Shown here: positions 36,291 through 44,644 of the stretch, one piece after another
Layout: each line of letters begins with the position of its first letter
Numbering within the stretch: position 1 is the first letter of the stretch
NCBI RefSeq assembly: GCF_001750685.1
Contig: NZ_CP017269.1
Coordinates: forward strand, 4,691,416-4,755,415
Length of the DNA stretch: 64,000 bases
From: Geosporobacter ferrireducens
GTDB lineage: Bacteria; Bacillota; Clostridia; Peptostreptococcales; Thermotaleaceae
Direction of reading: 5' to 3'
Position numbers and translations under genes: made by a program
The notes under the pieces: generated by a model
What the model was told of the DNA's origin: nothing
Seen by the model: the letters and a program-made list of their open reading frames with translations, nothing else
The model's database searches: none

Positions 36291-37525
36291 TTTACGCGCA
36301 CCTCCAAGTCCTTATCGGATTGCAGCAGTTTATGGCTGATTGGTATATTAATCATCTCTGCCGGAATTACTTTTTTAAAGGCAACGGATTTTATTATTGA
36401 ACCTTCTTGTACCACCTCAATTTGGCAGTCTCGGAAAGGCTTTCTTACGCGCATGGAAAGATTAAAATCTTTTGTACCGCTTACCTGCTGTGGAATTGTG
36501 TAGCCGATTTCCGGGCTGGTAGAAATTTTGATGCCGCACGGTGACAGGCTATGATCCTGCACATATTCGGTAACTGCTTCCGCAAGACGCTCTGCTTCAA
36601 GGGAAACAAAATCTACAAGATCGTGCACATGCAGTACATTTCCGGCAGCAAATACGCCGTCAACACATGTCTGGTAATTTTCATCAACAATGGCACCTTT
36701 TGTACGCCCGTCTAACTTGACTCCAGCCGAAAGTGAGAGCTCGTTTTCGGGGATAAGTCCTACTGAAAGAATCAGGGTGTCACAGGCATACTCTTTTTCA
36801 GTGCCGGGTATAGGCTTGAGATGCTCATCTACTGCAGATACAGTAACACCTGTCAGCCTGGAGCCGCCGTGGATATTTGTAACAGTGTGGCTGAGGTAGA
36901 GTGGAATGTCATAGTCCTTTAGACATTGCTCGATATTACGTGGCAGACCGCTTGGATAGGGGAGAATTTCAAATACGGCTTTTACCTTTGCTCCCTCCAA
37001 GGTCATGCGGCGTGCCATAATCAGCCCGATGTCGCCGGAACCAAGGATAATGACGTTCTTGCCTACCATAGTGTTTTGAAGGTTTATATAGGACTGCGCC
37101 ACGCCTGCAGTGAATACACCGGTGGGACGTTCGCCAGGAATTGCTAATGCACCACGGGTACGTTCGCGGCAGCCCATCGTCAAAATGACTGCCTTGGCTT
37201 GCCAAGTCATCAGACCTTTTTTAGAAGCTGCTGTGATCTTTTTGTCTTTTGTGACCGACAAAACGGTAGTATCCGTAACATATTCAATGTTTAGTTCTTC
37301 TGCCTCGTCGATAAACCGTTGTGCATATTCCGGACCGCTCAGTGTCTCTTTGAAGCGTGTAAGTCCAAAACCGTCGTGGATACACTGGCGCAGGATGCCG
37401 CCCAAAGTTTTTTCCCGTTCAATAATGAGAATATCCCGAATGCCTTTTTTATGAAGCGACACAGCTGCGGCAAGTCCCGCAGGTCCGCCGCCAATAATGA
37501 TTACATCTTTATTTACGATATTCAT
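36284..37525 (-). CDS. FAD-dependent pyridine-nucleotide oxidoreductase, GlpB-like second subunit
   Basis: A 413-residue flavoprotein. An N-terminal dinucleotide-binding motif (DVIIIGGGPAGLAAAVSLHKKG) binds FAD. A second one (NVIILGSGDIGLIMARRM, about residues 155-172) binds NAD(P). The DGVFAAGNVLHVHDLVD motif near residue 290 is the second FAD contact. It overlaps the upstream dehydrogenase gene by ATGA and the DUF1667 gene by 7 bases. In other Firmicutes this trio is annotated as an anaerobic glycerol-3-phosphate dehydrogenase-like or hydroxy-acid dehydrogenase complex. The precise substrate is open. Confidence 0.85.
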   Translation of the reverse strand: MNIVNKDVIIIGGGPAGLAAAVSLHKKGIRDILIIEREKTLGGILRQCIHDGFGLTRFKETLSGPEYAQRFIDEAEELNIEYVTDTTVLSVTKDKKITAASKKGLMTWQAKAVILTMGCRERTRGALAIPGERPTGVFTAGVAQSYINLQNTMVGKNVIILGSGDIGLIMARRMTLEGAKVKAVFEILPYPSGLPRNIEQCLKDYDIPLYLSHTVTNIHGGSRLTGVTVSAVDEHLKPIPGTEKEYACDTLILSVGLIPENELSLSAGVKLDGRTKGAIVDENYQTCVDGVFAAGNVLHVHDLVDFVSLEAERLAEAVTEYVQDHSLSPCGIKISTSPEIGYTIPQQVSGTKDFNLSMRVRKPFRDCQIEVVQEGSIIKSVAFKKVIPAEMINIPISHKLLQSDKDLEVRVKC

Positions 37526-38973
37526 TCTCTCACCTTCCCTGTAAACATATTGGAGCCGTTGCGCGCATAAAGCACATTCGTGACATCCTTATCAAGCTCT
37601 TCCTGGATCATTTGGGCAATGCGCATCTGGCAGTAGCCGCCCTGGCAGCGCCCCATCATTGACCGGGTACGGTATTTGATTCCAACCATGGTGTCAACTC
37701 CTAGCGGGTTGTGTATCGCCTGCAGGATTTCGGCTTTGGTAACGGTTTCGCAGCGGCAGATAATTTCGCCGTAATCAGAGTTTTCTGCAATTAAGCGGGC
37801 TTTTTCCTCATCGCTCTGTTCAGAAAAGCGGACGATACCTTTGCGATTCGGGTTAAAGGTTTTATTGAGGCTAGGCATTTCGCGTTCTACCAACAGTTTG
37901 ACCGCACGACGTGCAATCGGAAGTGCAGAGGTCAGTCCCGGCGATTCAATACCGATAAGGTTGACGGTGTTTGGAGCTTCTTCCCGCGCTTCAATGACAA
38001 AATCTTTTACAGCACCTTCACCATCCAGCCATTTTGGCTGGATACCGGAGTAGTTACGGATATAATCGGACTTATGAATATGAGGCCATAGATTTGAGGC
38101 GTCCTCTGCAAGGTAATCCATATTCTTCTGTGGTACGCCGTAATTGGTAAAGTCTTCTACATAATCGGCATTCGGACCAACAGTTACATTGCCATCGACA
38201 GTGGGTGTTACATGGATGCCCATATAGGTAGTGCTAGGAACAGGATAGACGGGCATAGGAAGTAAAGGACCCACCCTTTTGTCCAAAATGAGATAATCTC
38301 CTTTGGTGCCGGCGAAACGGTAACCGTGGATGCCTAACATTTCTGAGATTTTGACACTGCCCAGTCCGGCACAATTGACGATCCAGCGGGTATTAAAATT
38401 ACCCTGTACGGTTTTAACCGTGTAGATACCTTTCCCATCACGGTGGATACCGATTACCTCATGGTCAAAATGGAAATCAACTCCATTCATCTTGGCGTTT
38501 TCTGCCAGTGCAATCGTATAATGGAATGGGTCTACGATACCGCTGAGGGGAGAAAACATAGCAAATTTGCCAACTGCGGCGGGTACTAACGCATGCAGCC
38601 GTTCTTCATCTATTATTTCAAGACCCACGCTGCCATTAATTTTACCAATTTCAATTGTCTTTAGAAGGCTTTCATAATCTTCCGGAGTATTTCCTACCAG
38701 AACCTTACCGGTGCGTTTGAAAGGAATATCCAGTTCTTTGGCAACCTGATCAAACTCTAAACATCCTTCTACACAACATTCTGCTTTGCGGGTACCAATA
38801 TCGTAGGCAAAACCGCCATGGATTACAGCGGAGTTTCTACCGCTTGTTTCGAAACAGACATCGCGGTTTTTTTCTAAAACGCCGATTTTCAGCTCATATC
38901 TTGCCATCTCACGGGCAACCGCGCTACCAACCACGCCCGCACCGACAATCAGCACGTCGTATACTTGTTTCAT
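37522..38973 (-). CDS. FAD-dependent dehydrogenase with BFD-type 2Fe-2S domain (GlpA/LhgO-like)
   Basis: A 483-residue enzyme. An N-terminal FAD domain (DVLIVGAGVVGSAVAREMARY) belongs to the DAO family and resembles GlpA, the anaerobic glycerol-3-phosphate dehydrogenase, and LhgO, the L-2-hydroxyglutarate oxidase. A C-terminal bacterioferritin-associated-ferredoxin-like domain has cysteines in IICRCETVT and MMGRCQGGYC, expected to bind a 2Fe-2S cluster. Start at 38973 follows AAGGAGGA; the longer open frame upstream lacks a site. It starts the DUF1667 operon, and its likely regulator is the FadR-type gene upstream. Confidence 0.85.
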   Translation of the reverse strand: MKQVYDVLIVGAGVVGSAVAREMARYELKIGVLEKNRDVCFETSGRNSAVIHGGFAYDIGTRKAECCVEGCLEFDQVAKELDIPFKRTGKVLVGNTPEDYESLLKTIEIGKINGSVGLEIIDEERLHALVPAAVGKFAMFSPLSGIVDPFHYTIALAENAKMNGVDFHFDHEVIGIHRDGKGIYTVKTVQGNFNTRWIVNCAGLGSVKISEMLGIHGYRFAGTKGDYLILDKRVGPLLPMPVYPVPSTTYMGIHVTPTVDGNVTVGPNADYVEDFTNYGVPQKNMDYLAEDASNLWPHIHKSDYIRNYSGIQPKWLDGEGAVKDFVIEAREEAPNTVNLIGIESPGLTSALPIARRAVKLLVEREMPSLNKTFNPNRKGIVRFSEQSDEEKARLIAENSDYGEIICRCETVTKAEILQAIHNPLGVDTMVGIKYRTRSMMGRCQGGYCQMRIAQMIQEELDKDVTNVLYARNGSNMFTGKVRE

Positions 38974-39013
38974 ATGCTTTTCCTCCTTGAAATCATCCAA
39001 TGATTATATCAAG

Positions 39014-39042
39014 ATTATAACACCAAACTTCAAATGCAACAA
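39014..39042 (-). promoter_or_regulatory. promoter of the flavoprotein operon
   Basis: On the minus strand TTGTTG (39042-39037) and TATAAT (39019-39014) are separated by 17 bases, about 40 bases before the start codon. This is a reasonable sigma-A promoter. Confidence 0.6.
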
Positions 39043-39135
39043 TAGTTTTATGCTATAAATTAGATATTTTCCCTTAAAAACAGAAAAAATATGAAATGAA
39101 ATGCAGATAATCATCCTACGAATTTTCTAAAATAA

Positions 39136-39172
39136 AACCCATATCCCTTGTTGAATTTAGGGTATATGGGTT
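39136..39172 (-). terminator. terminator of the FadR-type gene
   Basis: On the minus strand AACCCATATACCCT pairs with AGGGATATGGGTT, followed by a T-rich tail, just after the regulator's stop codon. Confidence 0.65.
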
Positions 39173-39185
39173 ATCTGTTTTACAG

Positions 39186-39872
39186 TCAAAGGTCTTTTCC
39201 TTCAATAAACCGATTGCGGTTGTAAAGCAAATGAAACAGCATAGCCTGTTGTGCGTCTGCTGCGCGCCCGTCACGCACGGATTCGAAAATTTCCCGATGG
39301 GACTTTACCGTTTGGTCAAATTCCTGCTCCACTACCATAGCGGCAAATACGGTGATACCTTCGCAGATGACGGGAATCAGGTTAGACATTACCATATTTT
39401 TACTGCAGGCGGCAAGCTGAGTATGAAAGTCCACATCTTTTTGTGTAAAATCCTGGCGTTTATGAATGAGTGCTTCCACTTCATCGCATAGATCGCCCAA
39501 GATCGCAATATCCTCCGGTGTTGCATTTTGTGCCGCCAGTGCCGCAATCTGCGGTTCAACGATGTATCGAATCTGCAGCAGATCCTCCGCCAGCTTCTGG
39601 CGATCCTCCATAAGAGAAAATCCAAGTGGGTCGTCTGCAACCCCTTTTTTCTCTGAAATAAAGGTACCCGCGCCTTGACGGATATATAGAATGTTTCGTG
39701 AAGCAAGTGCACGCAGGGCCTCACGTACGGTATTCCGGCTTACGCCGAGCTGCGCCGAAAGTTCATATTCATTTGGCAGCTTTTCTCCTGCACGATATCC
39801 ACGCTCTCGAATTAGGCGCATTAATTCGTCTGCCGCTCTATCACCAAGTGTTCTGTTTTCCATCTGTAACAT
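39186..39872 (-). CDS. FadR/GntR family transcriptional regulator
   Basis: A 228-residue regulator. The winged helix-turn-helix (about residues 8-75, with LPNEYELSAQLGVSRNTVREALRALASRNILYIRQGAGTF) is followed by an all-helical FCD ligand domain; its metal-binding His include DFHTQLA and KSHREIF. FadR-type proteins of this kind respond to carboxylic acids. Placed upstream of and codirectional with the flavoprotein trio, it probably controls that operon. Starts at ATG 39872 or ATG 39863 are both possible; an AAAGGAG site lies 3 and 12 bases away respectively. Confidence 0.88.
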   Translation of the reverse strand: MLQMENRTLGDRAADELMRLIRERGYRAGEKLPNEYELSAQLGVSRNTVREALRALASRNILYIRQGAGTFISEKKGVADDPLGFSLMEDRQKLAEDLLQIRYIVEPQIAALAAQNATPEDIAILGDLCDEVEALIHKRQDFTQKDVDFHTQLAACSKNMVMSNLIPVICEGITVFAAMVVEQEFDQTVKSHREIFESVRDGRAADAQQAMLFHLLYNRNRFIEGKDL

Positions 39873-40040
39873 TGACTCCTTTCAGTTATTCATTTCTATC
39901 GTCATATCCGGATTTTGATAAAAGATCTATGTACCAGCTGTCAGCAGCTTTGCTGCAACAAGGGGAATTTTTAATTCAATTGTATAATATAACACTTTTT
40001 TTTTCAATCGGCAAGCCGGAACGGGCTTTGTCTGCTGCAA

Positions 40041-40069
40041 TTGACAGGATAGAAACTATGAAATAAAAT
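40041..40069 (+). promoter_or_regulatory. sigma-A promoter before the small membrane ORF and EamA gene
   Basis: TTGACA (40041-40046) and TAAAAT (40064-40069) are separated by 17 bases. Transcription would begin near 40076, five bases before GTG 40081. Confidence 0.65.
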
Positions 40070-40080
40070 GATGTTGAGAG

Positions 40081-40254
40081 GTGGGGAATATACCTAGACA
40101 TGAAAGGGAAAAGGAAAATTTTAGCCTGTTGTTTAGTGGGATAATGATAGGTTTCTGTTTTTCTGTATTTATGATAACTATTTGTGTTATAGGGTGGATG
40201 GCAACAGCTGTTATGACAAACTTAATTAAATTATGGGACAGAGAGGAACGATGA
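40081..40254 (+). CDS. possible 57-residue membrane protein upstream of EamA
   Basis: An open frame of 57 codons from GTG 40081, beginning MGNIPRHEREKENFSLLF, with one strongly hydrophobic helix (about residues 20-45) and a charged C-terminus (WDREER). The stop codon abuts the EamA start. If the predicted promoter is right, GTG 40081 would have almost no leader, so an internal ATG at 40144 (36 residues) is an alternative. I recognise no family. Position, hydrophobic helix and adjacency support a real small protein, but only comparison with relatives can decide. Confidence 0.4.
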   Translation: MGNIPRHEREKENFSLLFSGIMIGFCFSVFMITICVIGWMATAVMTNLIKLWDREER

Positions 40255-41151
40255 ATGAAAAAAACAGCATATCTTTTCGTTATTATGGCAGCAGTATTAT
40301 GGGGAACCATTGGAATTTTTGCAAAAAAGTTAAGTGCCTTTGGATTTGATACCCTTCAAATTGTATCCATCAGAGCTATTATTGCTTCAATTGCTATAAG
40401 TATATTTTTATTGTTTAAAAATAAAGAACTTTTTAAAATTGACTTTCGTGATTCTCTATACTTTGTCGGCACTGGAATATTCAGTTTTGTGTTTTTTAAT
40501 TGGTGTTATTTTATTGCCATAAATAAAACTTCCTTGTCTGTTGCTGCGATTCTTTTATATACGGCTCCTACGATGGTAATGATTTTTTCGGCAATATTAT
40601 TCAAGGAAAAGATGACAAAGAGAAAACTGGTTTCTTTATTTTTAACTTTTATTGGGTGTATTCTTGTCACAGCTTTTGCCGGAAATGCAGGCCAAAATAT
40701 TTCATTAACCGGTATTTTAGCAGGATTGGGTGCGGGGCTAGGATATGCACTTTACAGCATTTTCGGAAGATATGCGTTGAAAAAATATGATTCCATAACG
40801 GTTACTTTATATACTTTTGTATTTGCAAGTATTGGACTCATTGCGATAAGTAACATAAGGGGCATGATTAGCTTATTTTCAAATACAGCTGCCCTGTATT
40901 ATGCCATCTCATTGGGCTTATTTGCTACCGTATTGCCTTTTTTATTATATACAAAAGGCTTATCCTATCTTGAAACAAGCAAGGCTTCGATTATTGCTAC
41001 ATTGGAACCCATTGTTGCAACGGTGATCGGTATAACCGTATTCAGCGAACCTATTACGATATTTAAAATAAGTGGAATACTGATCGTTATATTTGCTTTA
41101 TTTATCCTAAGAGAGCAAAGTGAGCAGCTTGTAGAAGAGCAGGAAAAATAA
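40255..41151 (+). CDS. EamA/DMT superfamily transporter
   Basis: A 298-residue inner-membrane protein with ten predicted helices formed by two EamA repeats (about residues 5-140 and 150-285; LWGTIGIFAKK near the start and GLGYALYSIFGRYALKKYD at the second repeat). Family members export amino acids or metabolites, or act as permeases of unknown substrate. The ribosome site is AGAGG, 8 bases before ATG 40255. It is the second frame after the promoter at 40041-40069 and ends before a terminator at 41231. The substrate cannot be deduced. Confidence 0.88.
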   Translation: MKKTAYLFVIMAAVLWGTIGIFAKKLSAFGFDTLQIVSIRAIIASIAISIFLLFKNKELFKIDFRDSLYFVGTGIFSFVFFNWCYFIAINKTSLSVAAILLYTAPTMVMIFSAILFKEKMTKRKLVSLFLTFIGCILVTAFAGNAGQNISLTGILAGLGAGLGYALYSIFGRYALKKYDSITVTLYTFVFASIGLIAISNIRGMISLFSNTAALYYAISLGLFATVLPFLLYTKGLSYLETSKASIIATLEPIVATVIGITVFSEPITIFKISGILIVIFALFILREQSEQLVEEQEK

Positions 41152-41230
41152 AGAGACAATGATAAGGTATACGATAAAATATTGATCTGTTTGTTTTGAA
41201 GAAGACAATACCCATATAAAATATTATTTT

Positions 41231-41266
41231 AATCCAGTCAAGATTTTTCTAAAGGCTGGATTTTCT
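41231..41266 (+). terminator. terminator after EamA gene
   Basis: AATCCAG (41231-41237) and CTGGATT (41256-41262) form a stem followed by TTCT, about 80 bases after the stop codon. Confidence 0.6.
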
Positions 41267-41335
41267 AGACTTTACAATAATAAATATATGAATTACTGCC
41301 CTGTTTGCCTCAAAAATTTTTTTATTTTATTTTTT

Positions 41336-41369
41336 ATTAAAGGTTCACTAAAGGTAGAGTGTTTATGAT
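41336..41369 (+). promoter_or_regulatory. OmpR-type direct repeat promoter of the Asp-box protein gene
   Basis: ATTAAAGGTTCACTAAAG (41336-41353) contains TAAAGG and TAAAGG-like units with an 11-base period, as expected for an OmpR-family dimer. Exactly ten bases later stands TATGAT (41364-41369) as the -10 box. The same arrangement occurs at 44563-44596. Confidence 0.65.
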
Positions 41370-41419
41370 AGTAAATGTAAGACAGCTGCTTACAAAAAAA
41401 ATTTGGAGGTATTGTGAAC

Positions 41420-42151
41420 ATGAAGAACAAAATTTTATCAACGATGAACACTACAAAAAAGAAAGCGGGTGCTGCACTTCTTTGCGGAGCCCTTGTGGCT
41501 ACAATCGGTGCCGGAACAGCTTTTGCAGCAAATCCCGAAACTTCCATCCTAAGTAAAATTGAAAATGGTGTTAGAGCCTATTCTACAGATGGCGGTCAGA
41601 CATGGAGTGAGAATGTACCCGCGGATATGCCGGTGTTCAATGGCAGAGAAGGAACTGTCATGAGAGGCATGGAAACCAATGGGGCAGGTTATATGGTTAA
41701 GACCAAAGACGGTGCAGGTTATATGGTGAAGATAGAAAATGGAACCAAGCTCTACTCCACAGACGGAGGAGAAACATGGAGTGAGGATGTTCCGGAGGGT
41801 ATGTCGGAATTCAATGGCAAAGAAGGAAACGTAATGAGAATGAGAGGTATGGGACCTGACGGTGGTGCAGGTTATATGGTGAAGGTAGAGAATGGAACCA
41901 AGCTTTACTCCGCAGACGGAGGAGAAACATGGAGTGAGGATGTTCCGGAGGGTATGCCGGAATTCAATGGCAAAGAAGGAAACGTAATGAGAATGAGAGG
42001 TATGGGACCTGACGGTGGTGCAGGTTATATGGTGAAGGTAGAGAATGGAATCAAGCTCTATTCCACAGACGGAGGAGAAACGTGGAGCGAGGATGCTCCC
42101 GACGGCTGGAACGAGAATGTCCCAGGGGGTATGAACATAAAGAAAAAATAA
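41420..42151 (+). CDS. secreted Asp-box repeat protein
   Basis: About 243 residues with a signal peptide (AALLCGALVATIGAGTAFA, cleaved near residue 37). The rest is four units of about 51 residues (153 bases at DNA level for the last ones), each with the Asp-box motif STDGG(Q/E)TWS found in beta-propeller sialidase-like folds and secreted repeats. The first copy is partly degenerate and the last is shortened. No enzymatic residues are visible. Start ATG 41420 follows TTGGAGGT; GTG 41414 is too close. Its promoter carries the direct repeat shared with the MacB/FtsX operon, so it is a probable target of the adjacent two-component system. Confidence 0.8.
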   Translation: MKNKILSTMNTTKKKAGAALLCGALVATIGAGTAFAANPETSILSKIENGVRAYSTDGGQTWSENVPADMPVFNGREGTVMRGMETNGAGYMVKTKDGAGYMVKIENGTKLYSTDGGETWSEDVPEGMSEFNGKEGNVMRMRGMGPDGGAGYMVKVENGTKLYSADGGETWSEDVPEGMPEFNGKEGNVMRMRGMGPDGGAGYMVKVENGIKLYSTDGGETWSEDAPDGWNENVPGGMNIKKK

Positions 42152-42280
42152 ATATTCTTCCAAAGTTGTAATGGTTGTGAAGTCCATTAAGAAAAAGGTA
42201 TCCACAATAAAGGAGCTGTTAAAAGCTTCTTTTTTGGGGATACTTTTATGGTATAGCAAAAAGGATGAGGGGGCATGCAG

Positions 42281-42967
42281 ATGAGAGTTTTGATGGTTGA
42301 AGATGAAAAGTATATGGCTGAGGCCATCGTTCAGGTCCTAAAGAAAAATAACTATAGCGTTGATTTGGTGGATAATGGAGAAGAGGGACTGGATTTCGGA
42401 CTTTCCGGTATTTATGATATTATAATTCTCGACATCATGCTTCCTAAGATGAATGGGATAGACATATTGAGGGAACTGCGCAGAAACGGCATTGAAACAC
42501 CTGTTATTCTGTTAACGGCAAGAGGTGAAACAGAAGACAAGGTGCGGGGTCTTGACAGCGGCGCTGATGATTATCTGGCAAAACCATTTCACACTGACGA
42601 ACTGTTAGCCCGTTTGCGTGCATTAGGGCGCAGAAAAACGGAATTGATTAATGACGGCATTCTTAAATACGGTGATATCGCGTTGAACCCGCTGGCACTT
42701 ATGCTTCGCTGCGGAAACAAGGAGATAAAACTGACTTTGAAAGAATCCCAATTATTGGAATTATTAATAAAAAGAAACAGCATGATTATTTCAAAAGAGA
42801 TCATTATTGAAAAACTATGGGGTTATGATAGCGATGCCGAAGATAACCGTGTAGAAATACATGTATCCCTTTTACGAAAAAAATTAAATAGTTTGGCATC
42901 TGACGTTTCCATTCATACGATACGGGGTGCGGGATATATTTTAAAAACGGCAAAGGATGGGGAATAA
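42281..42967 (+). CDS. OmpR family response regulator
   Basis: A 228-residue regulator with an N-terminal receiver domain (phospho-acceptor Asp51 in DIIILDIMLPKMNG; Lys near residue 101 in DDYLAKPFHTDELLARL) and a C-terminal winged-helix DNA-binding domain (about 125-225; NRVEIHVSLLRKKL and IRGAGYIL). ATG 42281 follows AGGGGG by 8 bases and is preferred to ATG 42275. Its kinase gene follows immediately. The matching direct repeats in the promoters of the genes on either side suggest those are its targets. Confidence 0.92.
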   Translation: MRVLMVEDEKYMAEAIVQVLKKNNYSVDLVDNGEEGLDFGLSGIYDIIILDIMLPKMNGIDILRELRRNGIETPVILLTARGETEDKVRGLDSGADDYLAKPFHTDELLARLRALGRRKTELINDGILKYGDIALNPLALMLRCGNKEIKLTLKESQLLELLIKRNSMIISKEIIIEKLWGYDSDAEDNRVEIHVSLLRKKLNSLASDVSIHTIRGAGYILKTAKDGE

Positions 42968-42968
42968 A

Positions 42969-44261
42969 ATGTTTACAAAGCTGCGCAACAAATTTCTCAT
43001 TCTTAATATGTCAATTACTTCAATGGTGATGATTACTGCGTTTGCTGTCATTTATTTCATTACCTACAGCAACATACATTCGGAAATTCAAAATAAATTG
43101 AAAGCACGGTCCGAAACGCAAATAAGAACAGCAGGAATCAATCTGCTTGATGATATGGAAAAAGGAGTATCCATTGTCCGAAGATTTTCTTTGGAGGATC
43201 TTCTTTCTTTTAATGTAGAGGTAGACCCGAATGGCAGGATTTTAAAAATTTATTCTTTCATTGATATGCCTGAGGAAGTATATTATAAAGCTGTAGCGGC
43301 TGCTTGGAGCAGTAAAAGAAATAATTCTACAATAACCTTAGAAGGCAAACAATGGCAATATCTTATCACTCAAATGGGCAGGCGCGTTATTCTGAAGAAT
43401 GGACAACAATACTCCCTTATGGACAACAAGTATCAGATTACATTTTTAGATATTACAGAATCCAATAGAACACTGTTTGAACTGTTAATTACATTACTTT
43501 TTGTAGGATTGATTATGCTTTTTGTTATTTTTATCATCAGCCTTTACTTTGCCAACCGGTCGATTAAACCAATCGCCGAAACATGGGAAAAACAGAAGCA
43601 ATTTATTGCCGATGCTTCCCATGAACTGAAAACACCGCTTTCAATTATAAATGCCAATTACGATGCACTGTTGGCAAACCAGGAAGAAACCATTAAAAGT
43701 CAGTTAAAATGGCTTGACTATATAAAAATCGGAACTGATAGAATGACAAAGCTTATAAACGACCTTTTGTCTTTGGCTAAGATAGAGGATGTAAACTTTG
43801 AGATGCAAAAAATGCCGTTTAATATCAGCAATGCTGTTCATGATGTGTTATCGTCTATGGAAGCCGTAGCGATTGAAAAAGGCATTCAGCTCTCCCATTC
43901 GATAGAGGCGGACATCATTGTTAAAAGCGACTTGGAAAAAGTTAAACAGGTTATCACGATTTTATTCGATAATGCTATAAAATATTCAAATGAAAATGGA
44001 CAAATTGATATATCCTTAATAAAATCAAAGCGGCAAGTTATATATTCTATAAAAAATAGTGGAAAAGGAATTGCAAAACAAGATTTGCCGAAGGTTTTTG
44101 ACCGGTTTTATAGAGCAGACCCCTCTAGAACACATGAAAACGGCGGTTATGGTCTAGGGTTATCTATTGCGAAAACAATTATAGATGGGTTGGGCGGCGA
44201 GATACATGTTGCCAGTGTAGAAAATGAATACACGACTTTTAGTTTTACGCTTGGCTTGTAA
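42969..44261 (+). CDS. membrane sensor histidine kinase
   Basis: About 430 residues. Two transmembrane helices (about 10-32 and 175-200) enclose an extracellular sensor of about 140 residues. The H-box FIADASHELKTPLSIINANYDALL follows at about residues 210-235. The ATPase part has the N box (DNAIKYSNENG), and the G boxes (GGYGLGLSIAKTI). It phosphorylates the OmpR-type regulator encoded just upstream. No HAMP domain is obvious. ATG 42969 begins one base after the regulator's stop, with GGATGGGG as ribosome site; ATG 42957 is possible. Extracellular sensors of this type often respond to cell-envelope stress, but the signal here is unknown. Confidence 0.9.
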   Translation: MFTKLRNKFLILNMSITSMVMITAFAVIYFITYSNIHSEIQNKLKARSETQIRTAGINLLDDMEKGVSIVRRFSLEDLLSFNVEVDPNGRILKIYSFIDMPEEVYYKAVAAAWSSKRNNSTITLEGKQWQYLITQMGRRVILKNGQQYSLMDNKYQITFLDITESNRTLFELLITLLFVGLIMLFVIFIISLYFANRSIKPIAETWEKQKQFIADASHELKTPLSIINANYDALLANQEETIKSQLKWLDYIKIGTDRMTKLINDLLSLAKIEDVNFEMQKMPFNISNAVHDVLSSMEAVAIEKGIQLSHSIEADIIVKSDLEKVKQVITILFDNAIKYSNENGQIDISLIKSKRQVIYSIKNSGKGIAKQDLPKVFDRFYRADPSRTHENGGYGLGLSIAKTIIDGLGGEIHVASVENEYTTFSFTLGL

Positions 44262-44295
44262 TGAACCCGTATCATGATTAGTCGATTATATATAG

Positions 44296-44340
44296 AATAA
44301 AAGAAGCGATCGCAGCTTAACTGCGATCGCTTCTTTTATT
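44296..44340. terminator. perfect 20-bp stem terminator after the histidine kinase
   Basis: A perfect stem of 20 base pairs (44296-44315 / 44321-44340) with the five-base loop CTTAA. It contains GCGATCGC, and the arms end in AATAAAA and TTTTATT, so it can terminate in either direction. Confidence 0.85.
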
Positions 44341-44429
44341 CGGTTCATCCTATGAATACTTCAATCCCTTTGAAATACTATGATATTACATGTACTATAT
44401 GGAGGTGTGACTAAGAAATTTGATTTTAC

Positions 44430-44493
44430 CGGGACGACACGGGGCCGTCCGAGATACCCGATTTTCGTAGGGGCAGGCCTTGTGTCTGCCGGC
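44430..44493. repeat. GC-rich intergenic palindromes (REP-like)
   Basis: Two small GC-rich stem-loops stand out from AT-rich surroundings: GGACGACACGGGGCCGTCC at 44432-44450 and GGGCAGGCCTTGTGTCTGCC at 44471-44490. They resemble interspersed non-coding repeats seen in many Clostridia. An open frame of 92 codons passes through them but shows no other sign of being a gene. Confidence 0.45.
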
Positions 44494-44562
44494 TATATTT
44501 TCAGGAGGACTTTTGAGCCACAGATTCATATTGTATTTATTGCCAAATACCGGAGAAAACCC

Positions 44563-44596
44563 ATTAAAGGTTCGCTAAAGCTTGCTTTGTTATACT
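44563..44596 (+). promoter_or_regulatory. OmpR-type direct repeat promoter of the MacB/FtsX operon
   Basis: ATTAAAGGTTCGCTAAAG (44563-44580), then ten bases, then TATACT (44591-44596). Compared with the site at 41336-41369 only one base of the eighteen differs, and the distance to the -10 box is identical. Confidence 0.65.
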
Positions 44597-44644
44597 TTAT
44601 GAATGCAGAAGCTTTAAAATCAAAAGACAAAGGAGAGGACATGT

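Noticed and set aside
41549..42259. Long minus-strand frame of 236 codons opposite the Asp-box protein
   Set aside because: It mirrors the tandem repeats of the real gene, has no signal peptide or site, and its repeats are translations of the antisense strand.
44296..44340. GCGATCGC palindrome as a special protein-binding site
   Set aside because: It is part of a perfect terminator stem after the kinase gene, which explains it fully.
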